A DNA stretch of 64,000 nt, taken from positions 2,852,001 to 2,916,000 of the forward strand of contig OZ241903.1 in assembly GCA_965203635.1 (NCBI GenBank). Reading direction: 5' to 3'. The notes under the pieces were generated by a model that made no database searches, was not told where the DNA came from, and worked only from the letters and a program-made list of their open reading frames with translations. The translations under genes and the position numbers were made by a program. Of this stretch, positions 45,326 through 52,812 are shown piece by piece; position 1 is the stretch's first letter, and each line of letters begins with the position of its first letter. The DNA comes from Aldehydirespirator sp965203635. Its GTDB lineage: Bacteria > Actinomycetota > Acidimicrobiia > Acidimicrobiales > Aldehydirespiratoraceae.

Positions 45326-46384
45326 GTGTCTGAGCTGCCCGACGACGTCGCCGAGCTGATCGGGCAGCCGCAGTACCCCGTGACCGCGGACTTCCCGGCC
45401 GAGATGGGCTACGGCTGGAACACCCTGGCCGCCACTGAGAACGGCAACCCCCTCTACTGGGTCGACACCGTGGCCGAGATGCTCTCCGGTGGCCGCATCC
45501 TGCCTTTGAGCACGCTGTCGCTGTGGATGCGCCCCCATCGCTGGGCGCCCGGCGCGGCCCGAGAGCAGGTCGCCCTCAAGGTCCACTTCGACCTCAAGGA
45601 GCGCCTGGAACTGCCCGAGGCGATCATGAGCGACAACACGATCTTGTTCCACGCCCCGGTGCGTCCCGGCGACGTGATAAGCCACCGCCAAGTGCTCAAG
45701 TCGGTGAGCGGTCCCAAGACCACCCGGCTCGGTGCCGGTCGATTCTGGGTGATCGACGTCGAGTACCACAACCAGCGCGGAACTCCCGTCGGCGTCGAGT
45801 CGTACACCGGCTTCGGCTACCGGCGAGCCGGGACACCCGCAGCCGCGCCGGCACGACCGGCGGGCGCGGCCGGTCCGGGCCCCGACCCGGACCCGCCCCG
45901 CTCTCGAGCCAAGCCGGACCCCACCCACGACCAGGTGTCGGTGGGCGACGCACCGCCCGACCTCACCCACGACGTGACCGCCACCACCGTCGTTCTGGGT
46001 GCACTGGCCAGCCGCGACTGGCGGCCCATGCACCACGACTACCACTTCGCCACCGAGCGCAACGGAACCCGGGACATCTTCTTGAACACGCCCAACCAGC
46101 TCGCCTGGATCGAGCGGGCCGTCACCGACTGGACCGGGCCCCGGGGCCGCGTGGGGCGGGTCTCGTTCCGTATGCAGGATCCGGTCTTCCCCGGCGACGC
46201 CATGACCATCTCGTCGGTGGTCACGGCCGTGCCCATCGACGACTCCGGCTGCGGGTGGGCCGAGCTGGACCTGGTGCTGCGGGCCGGCGACCGCGTCTGC
46301 ACGACCGGGAAGGCCAAGGTGGCCCTGCCGATGTCGGCCGCCGACAATCCGTGGCAGCGCCACGGCGAGGACTGGCAGCCATGA
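45326..46384 (+). CDS. Two-domain MaoC-like hotdog-fold dehydratase
   Basis: A 352-residue protein. An N-terminal MaoC-type half (YPVTADFPAEMGYGWNTLAA, PVRPGDVISHRQVLKSVSG) is joined through a Pro/Ala-rich linker (about 170-205) to a C-terminal MaoC half (ASRDWRPMHHDYHFATERNG, MQDPVFPGDAMTISS). The arrangement suggests a hydratase acting on an enoyl-CoA. GTG 45326 follows the hairpin pair. The next gene starts 31 bp downstream and is probably cotranscribed. Confidence 0.8.
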   Translation: MSELPDDVAELIGQPQYPVTADFPAEMGYGWNTLAATENGNPLYWVDTVAEMLSGGRILPLSTLSLWMRPHRWAPGAAREQVALKVHFDLKERLELPEAIMSDNTILFHAPVRPGDVISHRQVLKSVSGPKTTRLGAGRFWVIDVEYHNQRGTPVGVESYTGFGYRRAGTPAAAPARPAGAAGPGPDPDPPRSRAKPDPTHDQVSVGDAPPDLTHDVTATTVVLGALASRDWRPMHHDYHFATERNGTRDIFLNTPNQLAWIERAVTDWTGPRGRVGRVSFRMQDPVFPGDAMTISSVVTAVPIDDSGCGWAELDLVLRAGDRVCTTGKAKVALPMSAADNPWQRHGEDWQP

Positions 46385-46415
46385 CGGCCCGCCGGCACCC
46401 CGTGAGGAAGAACTG

Positions 46416-47561
46416 ATGCTCGACCTTGACTTCACCCAGGAACAGGAGATGCTGCGCGACATGGTGCGGGGCCTGTGCACCGAGCTCTCGCCACTGGAGC
46501 GGGTGCGAGAGCTCGAGGACGACCCCGACGGCATAGCACGAGATCTCTGGCAGCGTTTCGGGGAGCTGGGCCTGTGCGGTCTCATGGTCCCCGAGAGCGC
46601 CGGCGGCTCCGGCATGAGCCTCCTCGACGGCGTTGTGGTCTACGAGGAACTCGGGCGGTCGCTGGCTCCGGTGCCCCATTTCGTCAGCTGCGTGCTGTCT
46701 GCCGCGGCGGTCTCCGAGGCAGGATCGCCTGCCCAGCAGACCGAATTGTTGGGCGGCATCGCATCGGGCGAGACCATCGCCACCGTCGGGTGGTTGGAGC
46801 CGGGTGGGGGCTACAAACCCCGAGGCGTGCAGCTGGCCGCCCGCACCAACGGCGACGGCTTCGTGCTGGACGGCTCCAAGGAGCACGTCCAGTTCGCGGC
46901 GGCCGCCGATCTCATCGTCGTGCTGGCCCGCAGCGGCGACCGTGACACCGACATCGACCTGTTCGTCGTGGAGGCGGACGCCTCGGGCCTGAGCCTCGAT
47001 CAGCGGATGTCGATCTCGTCCGACACCCAGTACCTGGCCACCCTCGACGGCGTGCCCGTTCCCGCCGGCGCCCGCCTGGGCACCGCCGACGCTCCCGTCG
47101 GAGCCGGCTGGGAGGCCTGGCAGCGGGTCATGCACTCCGGTGCGATCCTGGCCGCGGCCCAGGCCGTTGGCGGCGCCTCAGCCGCCCTGGAGATGACCGT
47201 CGAGTACGCCAAGACGCGGCAGCAGTTCAACAAGGCTCTGGCCGAGTTCCAGGCCATCTCGCACTACCTGGCCGACGCCCGCACCGCGCTCGACGGTGCC
47301 CGTCTGCTGGTGTACGAGGCGGCGTGGGCCCGCAGCACGGGCCGCTCCACCGATCAACTGGCCCCCATGGCCAAGCTGTTCGCCTGCCGTACCTACCGGG
47401 AAGTCACCGCCATGTGCCAGCAGGTGTTCGGCGGTATCGGCTTCACTGTGGAGTACGACATCCAGCTCTACTTCCGCCGAGCCAAGCAGCTCCAGCTCTC
47501 CTGGTGGGACCAAGCGACCTGCGAGGACCGCATCGCCGACGCCGTCCTGGGAGCGGCCTAA
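46416..47561 (+). CDS. Acyl-CoA dehydrogenase
   Basis: A 381-residue protein of the acyl-CoA dehydrogenase family. It starts MLDLDFTQEQEMLRDMVRGL and has LGLCGLMVPESAGGSGMSLL and a C-terminal VFGGIGFTVEYDIQLYFRRA block. The central FAD-binding region is divergent (FVLDGSKEHVQFAAAADLIV), as in members acting on unusual substrates such as steroid side chains. That substrate idea is inference. Its end overlaps the convergent small gene by 4 bp. Confidence 0.9.
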   Translation: MLDLDFTQEQEMLRDMVRGLCTELSPLERVRELEDDPDGIARDLWQRFGELGLCGLMVPESAGGSGMSLLDGVVVYEELGRSLAPVPHFVSCVLSAAAVSEAGSPAQQTELLGGIASGETIATVGWLEPGGGYKPRGVQLAARTNGDGFVLDGSKEHVQFAAAADLIVVLARSGDRDTDIDLFVVEADASGLSLDQRMSISSDTQYLATLDGVPVPAGARLGTADAPVGAGWEAWQRVMHSGAILAAAQAVGGASAALEMTVEYAKTRQQFNKALAEFQAISHYLADARTALDGARLLVYEAAWARSTGRSTDQLAPMAKLFACRTYREVTAMCQQVFGGIGFTVEYDIQLYFRRAKQLQLSWWDQATCEDRIADAVLGAA

Positions 47562-47827
47562 CCAGCCCCGGCTGCCCCCTCGAGCGCGGCGATCCGCTCC
47601 CCGTGGCCCATCATGTGGCCGAGGAGGCGGCCGTGCTCCGCCTGGGTTGTTTCGATCGCGGCCAATCGCTCCCTCACGTCGGCCAAGATCTCCTCAGTCC
47701 CCGCGAAGCGAGCGTCCATACGCTCGCCAAGGGAGCGAAGATCAGACCGGATCGCTTGCAGGAAAAGGCCGAGCAGCCCCAGCAGGCCCGCTCCCAATAC
47801 TCCGATGATCGCTTCTGCCACCGTCAT
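47558..47827 (-). CDS. Small membrane-anchored coiled-coil protein
   Basis: An 89-residue protein. One N-terminal helix (AIIGVLGAGLLGLLGLFLQA) is followed by a charged heptad-rich stretch (DLRSLGERMDARFAGTEEI, ADVRERLAAIETTQAE). The GTG at 47821 has GGGAGG about 8 nt upstream and is a better start than the ATG at 47827. Function unknown. Confidence 0.6.
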   Translation of the reverse strand: MTVAEAIIGVLGAGLLGLLGLFLQAIRSDLRSLGERMDARFAGTEEILADVRERLAAIETTQAEHGRLLGHMMGHGERIAALEGAAGAG

Positions 47828-47894
47828 GTCCTCCCAAGTATAGCATGTCCAACCGTCGAGGCCATTAGGCGATAGTCATATAAAACAAAATAAC
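47828..47894. promoter_or_regulatory. AT-rich divergent promoter spacer
   Basis: A 67-bp spacer between divergent genes with TATACTT near 47837 on the minus strand and ATATAAAACAAAATAAC at about 47877-47893 on the plus strand. Its low GC against the surrounding DNA suggests promoter boxes for both genes. Confidence 0.35.
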
Positions 47895-48890
47895 ATGATA
47901 CTTACCAAATGGCTCACTTCTCGCCGAGTGGATCTGCTGCTGGGCGTGGCCGTGACGGTGGCCGCGGTGAGCGGGCTGACATCGTGGGCCGTGGGCTCGG
48001 GCTGGGCCCGCTGGGTGACGGTCGTCCATGCGCTGGCCGGCCTGAGCGTTCTGGCCCTCGCCCCGGCCAAGCTCAAGGGCTCTGTGCGGGTCGGACTGAA
48101 GCGTCGGCGGGCCACCCGATGGCTGTCGGTGCTGCTGGGCTTGCTCGTCGTCGCGACCATCTCGCTCGGGATCCTGCATGCCACCGGGCTGTGGCACGGC
48201 GTGGGCTACTGGACGGCGCTGTGGACCCATGTGCTGCTGGCCGCGCTCCTGGCCCCTCTGGTGGTGTGGCACATCGTGAGCCGCCCGGGTCGTCCCGGCA
48301 TCGCCGACCTTGACCGCAGGACCCTTATCGGCGGCGGCGCCGCAGTCGCAGCCGCCGGCGTCGCCTACGGGGTCCAGCAGCTGGTGGTGGGCGACAACCG
48401 GCGCTTCACCGGGTCCCACGAGATCGCCTCGTTCAACCCGGCGGAGATGCCGACGACGATGTGGCTCAACGACCGGTCGCCCGGGGTGCCGGCCTCAGGT
48501 TGGCAGTTGACCATTGCGGAGGAGCCGGTGCCGCTGGAGGACCTGCGGGCCCGAGCCGTGCCGTTGCAGGCCGACCTCGACTGCACCGGCGGGTGGTGGA
48601 GCCGGCAGTCGTGGGACGCGGTGCCGCTGGCCGAGCTGATGCCTCCGCTGGAGGAGCCAACCCTGGAAGTCACCTCGCTGACCGGCTACAGCCGCCTGTT
48701 CCCAGCCCGCGACTCCGCCAACCTGTACCTGGCGGTCGGCTACAACGGCGAGCCCCTCCGCCGGGGACATGGCGCGCCCGTCCGGCTGGTGGCGCCGGGG
48801 CGGCGGGGCTTCTGGTGGGTCAAGTGGGTGAGCCGCATCGACCCCGTCAACCGCCCCTGGTGGCTGCAGCTGCCGTTCCCGCTGGAGTAG
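47895..48890 (+). CDS. Membrane cytochrome b561-like / sulfite-oxidase-type molybdopterin protein
   Basis: A 331-residue protein. The first 150 residues contain about four membrane helices (VDLLLGVAVTVAAVSGLTSW, WVTVVHALAGLSVLALAPA, WLSVLLGLLVVATISLGIL, LWTHVLLAALLAPLVVWHIV), arranged like a b561-type anchor with spaced His. A twin Arg-free hydrophobic segment (TLIGGGAAVAAAGVAYGV) leads to an oxidoreductase molybdopterin-binding domain with Cys in ADLDCTGGWWSRQSW, the probable Mo ligand. A membrane-bound sulfite oxidase-like role is likely; the substrate is inferred. Confidence 0.75.
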   Translation: MILTKWLTSRRVDLLLGVAVTVAAVSGLTSWAVGSGWARWVTVVHALAGLSVLALAPAKLKGSVRVGLKRRRATRWLSVLLGLLVVATISLGILHATGLWHGVGYWTALWTHVLLAALLAPLVVWHIVSRPGRPGIADLDRRTLIGGGAAVAAAGVAYGVQQLVVGDNRRFTGSHEIASFNPAEMPTTMWLNDRSPGVPASGWQLTIAEEPVPLEDLRARAVPLQADLDCTGGWWSRQSWDAVPLAELMPPLEEPTLEVTSLTGYSRLFPARDSANLYLAVGYNGEPLRRGHGAPVRLVAPGRRGFWWVKWVSRIDPVNRPWWLQLPFPLE

Positions 48891-49005
48891 CCGCCAGCGA
48901 GCCGGCCGCGGCCTCCGCAGCCTGCCGGTAGGCGGCCCGCACCGGATCGGCTCGGGAACCTCGGTGAAGAACTCAGCCACGGCGCGATACTAGGCACCAC
49001 CACCG

Positions 49006-50883
49006 ATGCGACCGGAGGGGATGTCGGTGCCCCAGGCCCGCGACACCGGCTCAGCCGGATACTGCAGTAGTCCTGCTCGAGATCCGAGCACAACCGCGGC
49101 AACGCCGGATTCCGGTAGCCGGGGACGGTATGCAGCCGCGGCGCTGCTGCTATTGGTGCTCGTGGCCGCGTCGTGCTCGGGCACCACGAACATCGAGCCG
49201 GCAGCTACCGACAGTGAGTCGGAGGTCGCAGCCGCGGCTGAACCATTGTCTCCCGCACCCATGCCGACTGAAGGGCCCTTCTCGGCAGTGTCCACCGGTC
49301 GCCGTCACACCTGCGCCATCCGTACCGACGGCATGATCGAATGCTGGGGCGACAACCGACTCGGGCAAAGCGACCCGCCCGCGGGCGAATACGTGGCGGT
49401 GTCGGCCGGGCACGAACACAACTGCGCAATCCGCGCCGACAGCACCATCGCGTGCTGGGGCAGTGGCCCTCAAGGGCTCCTGTATCCCCCTGACGGCAAG
49501 TACGTCGCGGTGTCGGCCGGGCACGAACACAATTGCGCGTTGCGAGTCGACGGTGACATCCAGTGCTGGGGCAGCTATTACGCCGCGGCGCTGATACCTC
49601 CCGGCGGGCACTTCACGGCAGTCGCCACCAGCGGATGGCATTCCTGTGCTCTCCGCGAGGTCGGCACCGTCCAATGCTGGAGCACTGAGGGCTCAGAGCG
49701 AATCGATGTACCAGGCGGCCGGTTCGAAGCGATCGCGGTCGGTGACCAGCTGATCTGCGGAGTGCGACCCGACGAGCGGATCGAGTGCTTCGACTATGCG
49801 GGAACACCGCGGTTCGAGGGCATCTTCGAAGGGCGTTTCCGGTCTGTTTCCCTTGGTCTGGCCAGCCACTGCGGGCTGCACGCGGACGGCACCGTCGAGT
49901 GCTGGGGACAATGGCCGTTCGCCGATGTCGGCTACGTCCACACGCCGAAAGGGCGGTTCACCGCAGTGGACGCCGGCACCGATCACTCATGCGGGCTCCG
50001 CGTCGATGGCACCATCGAGTGCTGGGGCCGGCCGATCGGAGCAGAGGTGCTGCCACCAGGCGGAGAGTTCAGTGCCGTCGCCGCGGGCTCGCGCCACTCG
50101 TGCGGCTTGCGTCGCAGCGGTCACGTGGAGTGCTGGGGCCACAACCACTCCTCACAGACCAACGCCCCTCAAGGACTATTCGCCACTCTGTCGGCAGCCG
50201 GCAACCAGACGTGCGGGCTGCGACTCGACGGCTCCGTCGAGTGCTGGGGCGCCGACTACGGCCTGCGGTCGGTCGAGGGCGTGTGGCGGTTCAACAGCAT
50301 CCCCGACGACGAGTACACCGCAGTGGCGGCAGGCACGCACCATGCGTGCGCGCTGACCGTGGAGGGCTGGACGACTTGCTGGGCCGCGGAGTTTCACGGG
50401 CGCGACAGCATGGTGCTCCGATGGCCCGGCGAGACTCCCGGCGACATCGCCGTCGGCACCGACTATGCCTGCGGACTGCGAATCGACGGATCCATCGTCT
50501 GCTGGGGAGACCAGGTGGCCGTCATGGAGGATCCACCCACCGGACAATTCGCCGCGATCTCAGCGGGCCGTGCTCACGCCTGCGCGGTAGCGATCGACGG
50601 AACCGTCGCCTGCTGGGGACTGTCCGACGGTAGGACGGTCGCACCCGAGGGGCGGTTCAGATCCGTGTCGGTAGGAAGCAGCCATTCATGCGGGCTCCGC
50701 GTCGACGGAACGGTGGAGTGCTGGGGCCCGGACGACCTCGAAGGACGCCTCGATACTCCCGACGGGCAGTTTGAGGCGGTGGCCTCTGGCGGTGCGCACA
50801 CCTGCGGCCTGCGAAGCGACGGCACGATCGAGTGCTGGGGCACGATGCGACCGCCCCCGGACGGTGTCATCATGACGAGTTGA
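49006..50883 (+). CDS. Lipoprotein with 14 RCC1-type repeats, paralogue 1
   Basis: A 625-residue exported protein. A hydrophobic signal (YAAAALLLLVLVAASC) ends at a lipobox Cys, so it should be anchored to the membrane. Fourteen repeats of about 40 residues follow, each with the pattern AVxAGxxHxCxLRxDGxxECWG, matching RCC1 repeats. Fourteen blades fit two seven-bladed propellers. Each repeat has two Cys 10 residues apart, probably a disulfide. The frame opens at ATG 49006; ATG 49021 or GTG 49027 (GGAGGGG at a good distance) may be the true start. It is 1 bp from the second paralogue. Confidence 0.85.
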   Translation: MRPEGMSVPQARDTGSAGYCSSPARDPSTTAATPDSGSRGRYAAAALLLLVLVAASCSGTTNIEPAATDSESEVAAAAEPLSPAPMPTEGPFSAVSTGRRHTCAIRTDGMIECWGDNRLGQSDPPAGEYVAVSAGHEHNCAIRADSTIACWGSGPQGLLYPPDGKYVAVSAGHEHNCALRVDGDIQCWGSYYAAALIPPGGHFTAVATSGWHSCALREVGTVQCWSTEGSERIDVPGGRFEAIAVGDQLICGVRPDERIECFDYAGTPRFEGIFEGRFRSVSLGLASHCGLHADGTVECWGQWPFADVGYVHTPKGRFTAVDAGTDHSCGLRVDGTIECWGRPIGAEVLPPGGEFSAVAAGSRHSCGLRRSGHVECWGHNHSSQTNAPQGLFATLSAAGNQTCGLRLDGSVECWGADYGLRSVEGVWRFNSIPDDEYTAVAAGTHHACALTVEGWTTCWAAEFHGRDSMVLRWPGETPGDIAVGTDYACGLRIDGSIVCWGDQVAVMEDPPTGQFAAISAGRAHACAVAIDGTVACWGLSDGRTVAPEGRFRSVSVGSSHSCGLRVDGTVECWGPDDLEGRLDTPDGQFEAVASGGAHTCGLRSDGTIECWGTMRPPPDGVIMTS

Positions 50884-50884
50884 C

Positions 50885-52654
50885 ATGCCGCTTCGACGGG
50901 TCGCTCATCTACTGTTTGTGGTCGGGCTCATGGCAACGGCGTGCTCGGATGAGCCGTCCGCGCCCGATGACCCGGCTGGAGAAGGCGATCACGCCGAGGC
51001 AGCCGCCACCGACGACCGCTCCAGTGCCGAAGCATCGATCACGTCACCGCCTGCGCCGGTCGAGGGGAATTACACGGCGGTGGCGGCCGGGTACTGGCAC
51101 ACCTGCGCGATACGTTCCGACGGCGGGATCGAGTGCTGGGGCGTCAACCAGAACGGAGTGCTCGATGCGCCCGAAGGCCAGTTCACAGCCATCGCCGCCG
51201 GCTACGGGCACAATTGCGCCGTTCGGGTAGACGGCGGGCTCGAGTGCTGGAGCTCGGAACGTGATCGTTGGAGTGACACACCCGAAGGCCGTTTCGCGGC
51301 CGTCTCCGCAGCCGGCGACAACACGTGTGCTCTACGTGACGACGGCGATGTCGAGTGTTGGGGCAGTTACAACGACCAACTCTCAACGCCGCCCGGAGGA
51401 CACTTCGAAGCGGTGGCCACCGGCGCAGGGCACGCCTGCGTGCTGCGTAGCGGCGGCACCGTCCAGTGCTGGGGCGCCAACGAGGCCGGCCAGGCCGATC
51501 GTCCCGCGGCCCGTTTCAGCACCATCGCAGCAGGACGCGACCACAACTGCGGAATACGCACCGACGGCACCGTCGAATGCTGGGGATCGGACTTCCTGGG
51601 CAAGACGGATGTGCCCGAAGGCAGTTTCGGCACCCTCTCCGCCGGAGTGGACCACACGTGCGGGGTGCTCACCGACGGGACAGCGGAGTGCTGGGGCTCG
51701 AACGCCCACGGCGCCGTGCCCGCTCCTGACGGCCTGTTCCGGACGGTCGCCGCGGGCGCCGATCACAGCTGCGGTCTACGAACCGACGGCACTATCCAAT
51801 GCTGGGGCCGGCGCTTTGGCGCGGGGGCCGACCCTCCCGGCGACCGGTTCGCATCGCTGGTTGCCAGCGGCAACCACACATGCGGGTTGCGCCCCGACGG
51901 CACCGTCGAATGCTGGGGAACAGACCTCGTAGGTCAGATGGAACCGCTCGACGGACGCTTCAACAAGATCGCCACCGGGAACTACTTCGCCTGCGGCCTG
52001 CGCATTGACGGGACCATCGAATGCTGGGGTTTCGACCGTTTCGGCGTGCTGGACAGCCCGGACGGACAGTTCATCGACGTCACCGCCGCCATCGGACACG
52101 CCTGCGGCCTGCGACATGACGACACCGTCGAATGCTGGGGCTCCAACTCGCACGGACAGGCCGACGCCCCCGCCGGCACCTTCTGGGTCATCTCGGCAGG
52201 GAGCTCCCACACCTGCGGCATTCTCTTGACGGGCGAGGCCGAGTGCTGGGGCAACCCTTACGCGGGACGGCTGAACCCCCCGCAGGGGTCCTTCGTTGCC
52301 TTCACGGCTCCAGAACGCCAATCCCGCGACTCGCGGAGGTTCGTCGCGGCCGGTGAGAGCCACACCTGCGCGCTGCGAAGGGACGGCGAGGTCGAATGCT
52401 GGGGCTCAAACTCGCACGGACAACTCGACGTGCCCGACCGTGAGTTCGTTGCCATCTCCTCCGGGGTGCACTCGTGCGGGCTGCGCAAGAACGGCGACAT
52501 CGAATGCTGGGGCTGGACAGAGGCTGCGCCCCCCGGGCCGTTCGCCGACGTGGAAGTCGGCCAGGGATACACCTGCGGACTGCGCCCCGAAGGCACCGTC
52601 GAGTGCTGGGGAACGCTGCGGGCCCCGCCCGAGGGAGTGACCTACACCGGCTAA
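50885..52654 (+). CDS. Lipoprotein with 14 RCC1-type repeats, paralogue 2
   Basis: A 589-residue protein. Signal LRRVAHLLFVVGLMATAC ends in a lipobox Cys. After an acidic linker, 14 RCC1-type repeats follow (CAIRSDGGIECWG, CAVRVDGGLECWS, and onward to CGLRPEGTVECWG), each with two Cys 10 residues apart. An insert (TAPERQSRDSRRFVAAGES) lies before repeat 12. The gene starts 1 bp after paralogue 1 and likely shares its transcript. Sequence differences between copies are spread along the length, so duplication is not recent. Confidence 0.88.
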   Translation: MPLRRVAHLLFVVGLMATACSDEPSAPDDPAGEGDHAEAAATDDRSSAEASITSPPAPVEGNYTAVAAGYWHTCAIRSDGGIECWGVNQNGVLDAPEGQFTAIAAGYGHNCAVRVDGGLECWSSERDRWSDTPEGRFAAVSAAGDNTCALRDDGDVECWGSYNDQLSTPPGGHFEAVATGAGHACVLRSGGTVQCWGANEAGQADRPAARFSTIAAGRDHNCGIRTDGTVECWGSDFLGKTDVPEGSFGTLSAGVDHTCGVLTDGTAECWGSNAHGAVPAPDGLFRTVAAGADHSCGLRTDGTIQCWGRRFGAGADPPGDRFASLVASGNHTCGLRPDGTVECWGTDLVGQMEPLDGRFNKIATGNYFACGLRIDGTIECWGFDRFGVLDSPDGQFIDVTAAIGHACGLRHDDTVECWGSNSHGQADAPAGTFWVISAGSSHTCGILLTGEAECWGNPYAGRLNPPQGSFVAFTAPERQSRDSRRFVAAGESHTCALRRDGEVECWGSNSHGQLDVPDREFVAISSGVHSCGLRKNGDIECWGWTEAAPPGPFADVEVGQGYTCGLRPEGTVECWGTLRAPPEGVTYTG

Positions 52655-52659
52655 CACTC

Positions 52660-52779
52660 GAATTGGCAGTCACCGATGCCGAAAACGGACCTCACCGCTG
52701 CCAATTCCTGGCAACACCGGCCGGCCATCCCGAATTGGCAGCCGCCGATGCCGAAAACGGACCTCACCGCTGCCAATTC
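52660..52779. repeat. Palindromic hairpin pair, copy C
   Basis: Hairpins at 52660-52707 and 52732-52779 (starts 72 bp apart). Outer arms GAATTGGCAG(C) and (G)CTGCCAATTC match exactly. The inner part holds GCCGAAAACGG in both copies, giving a short CCG/CGG stem with an AAAA loop. It separates paralogue 2 from the monooxygenase-like gene. Confidence 0.9.
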
Positions 52780-52812
52780 CGGTGAGCCGGTGAGTTGGGG
52801 GCATAATGCGAT

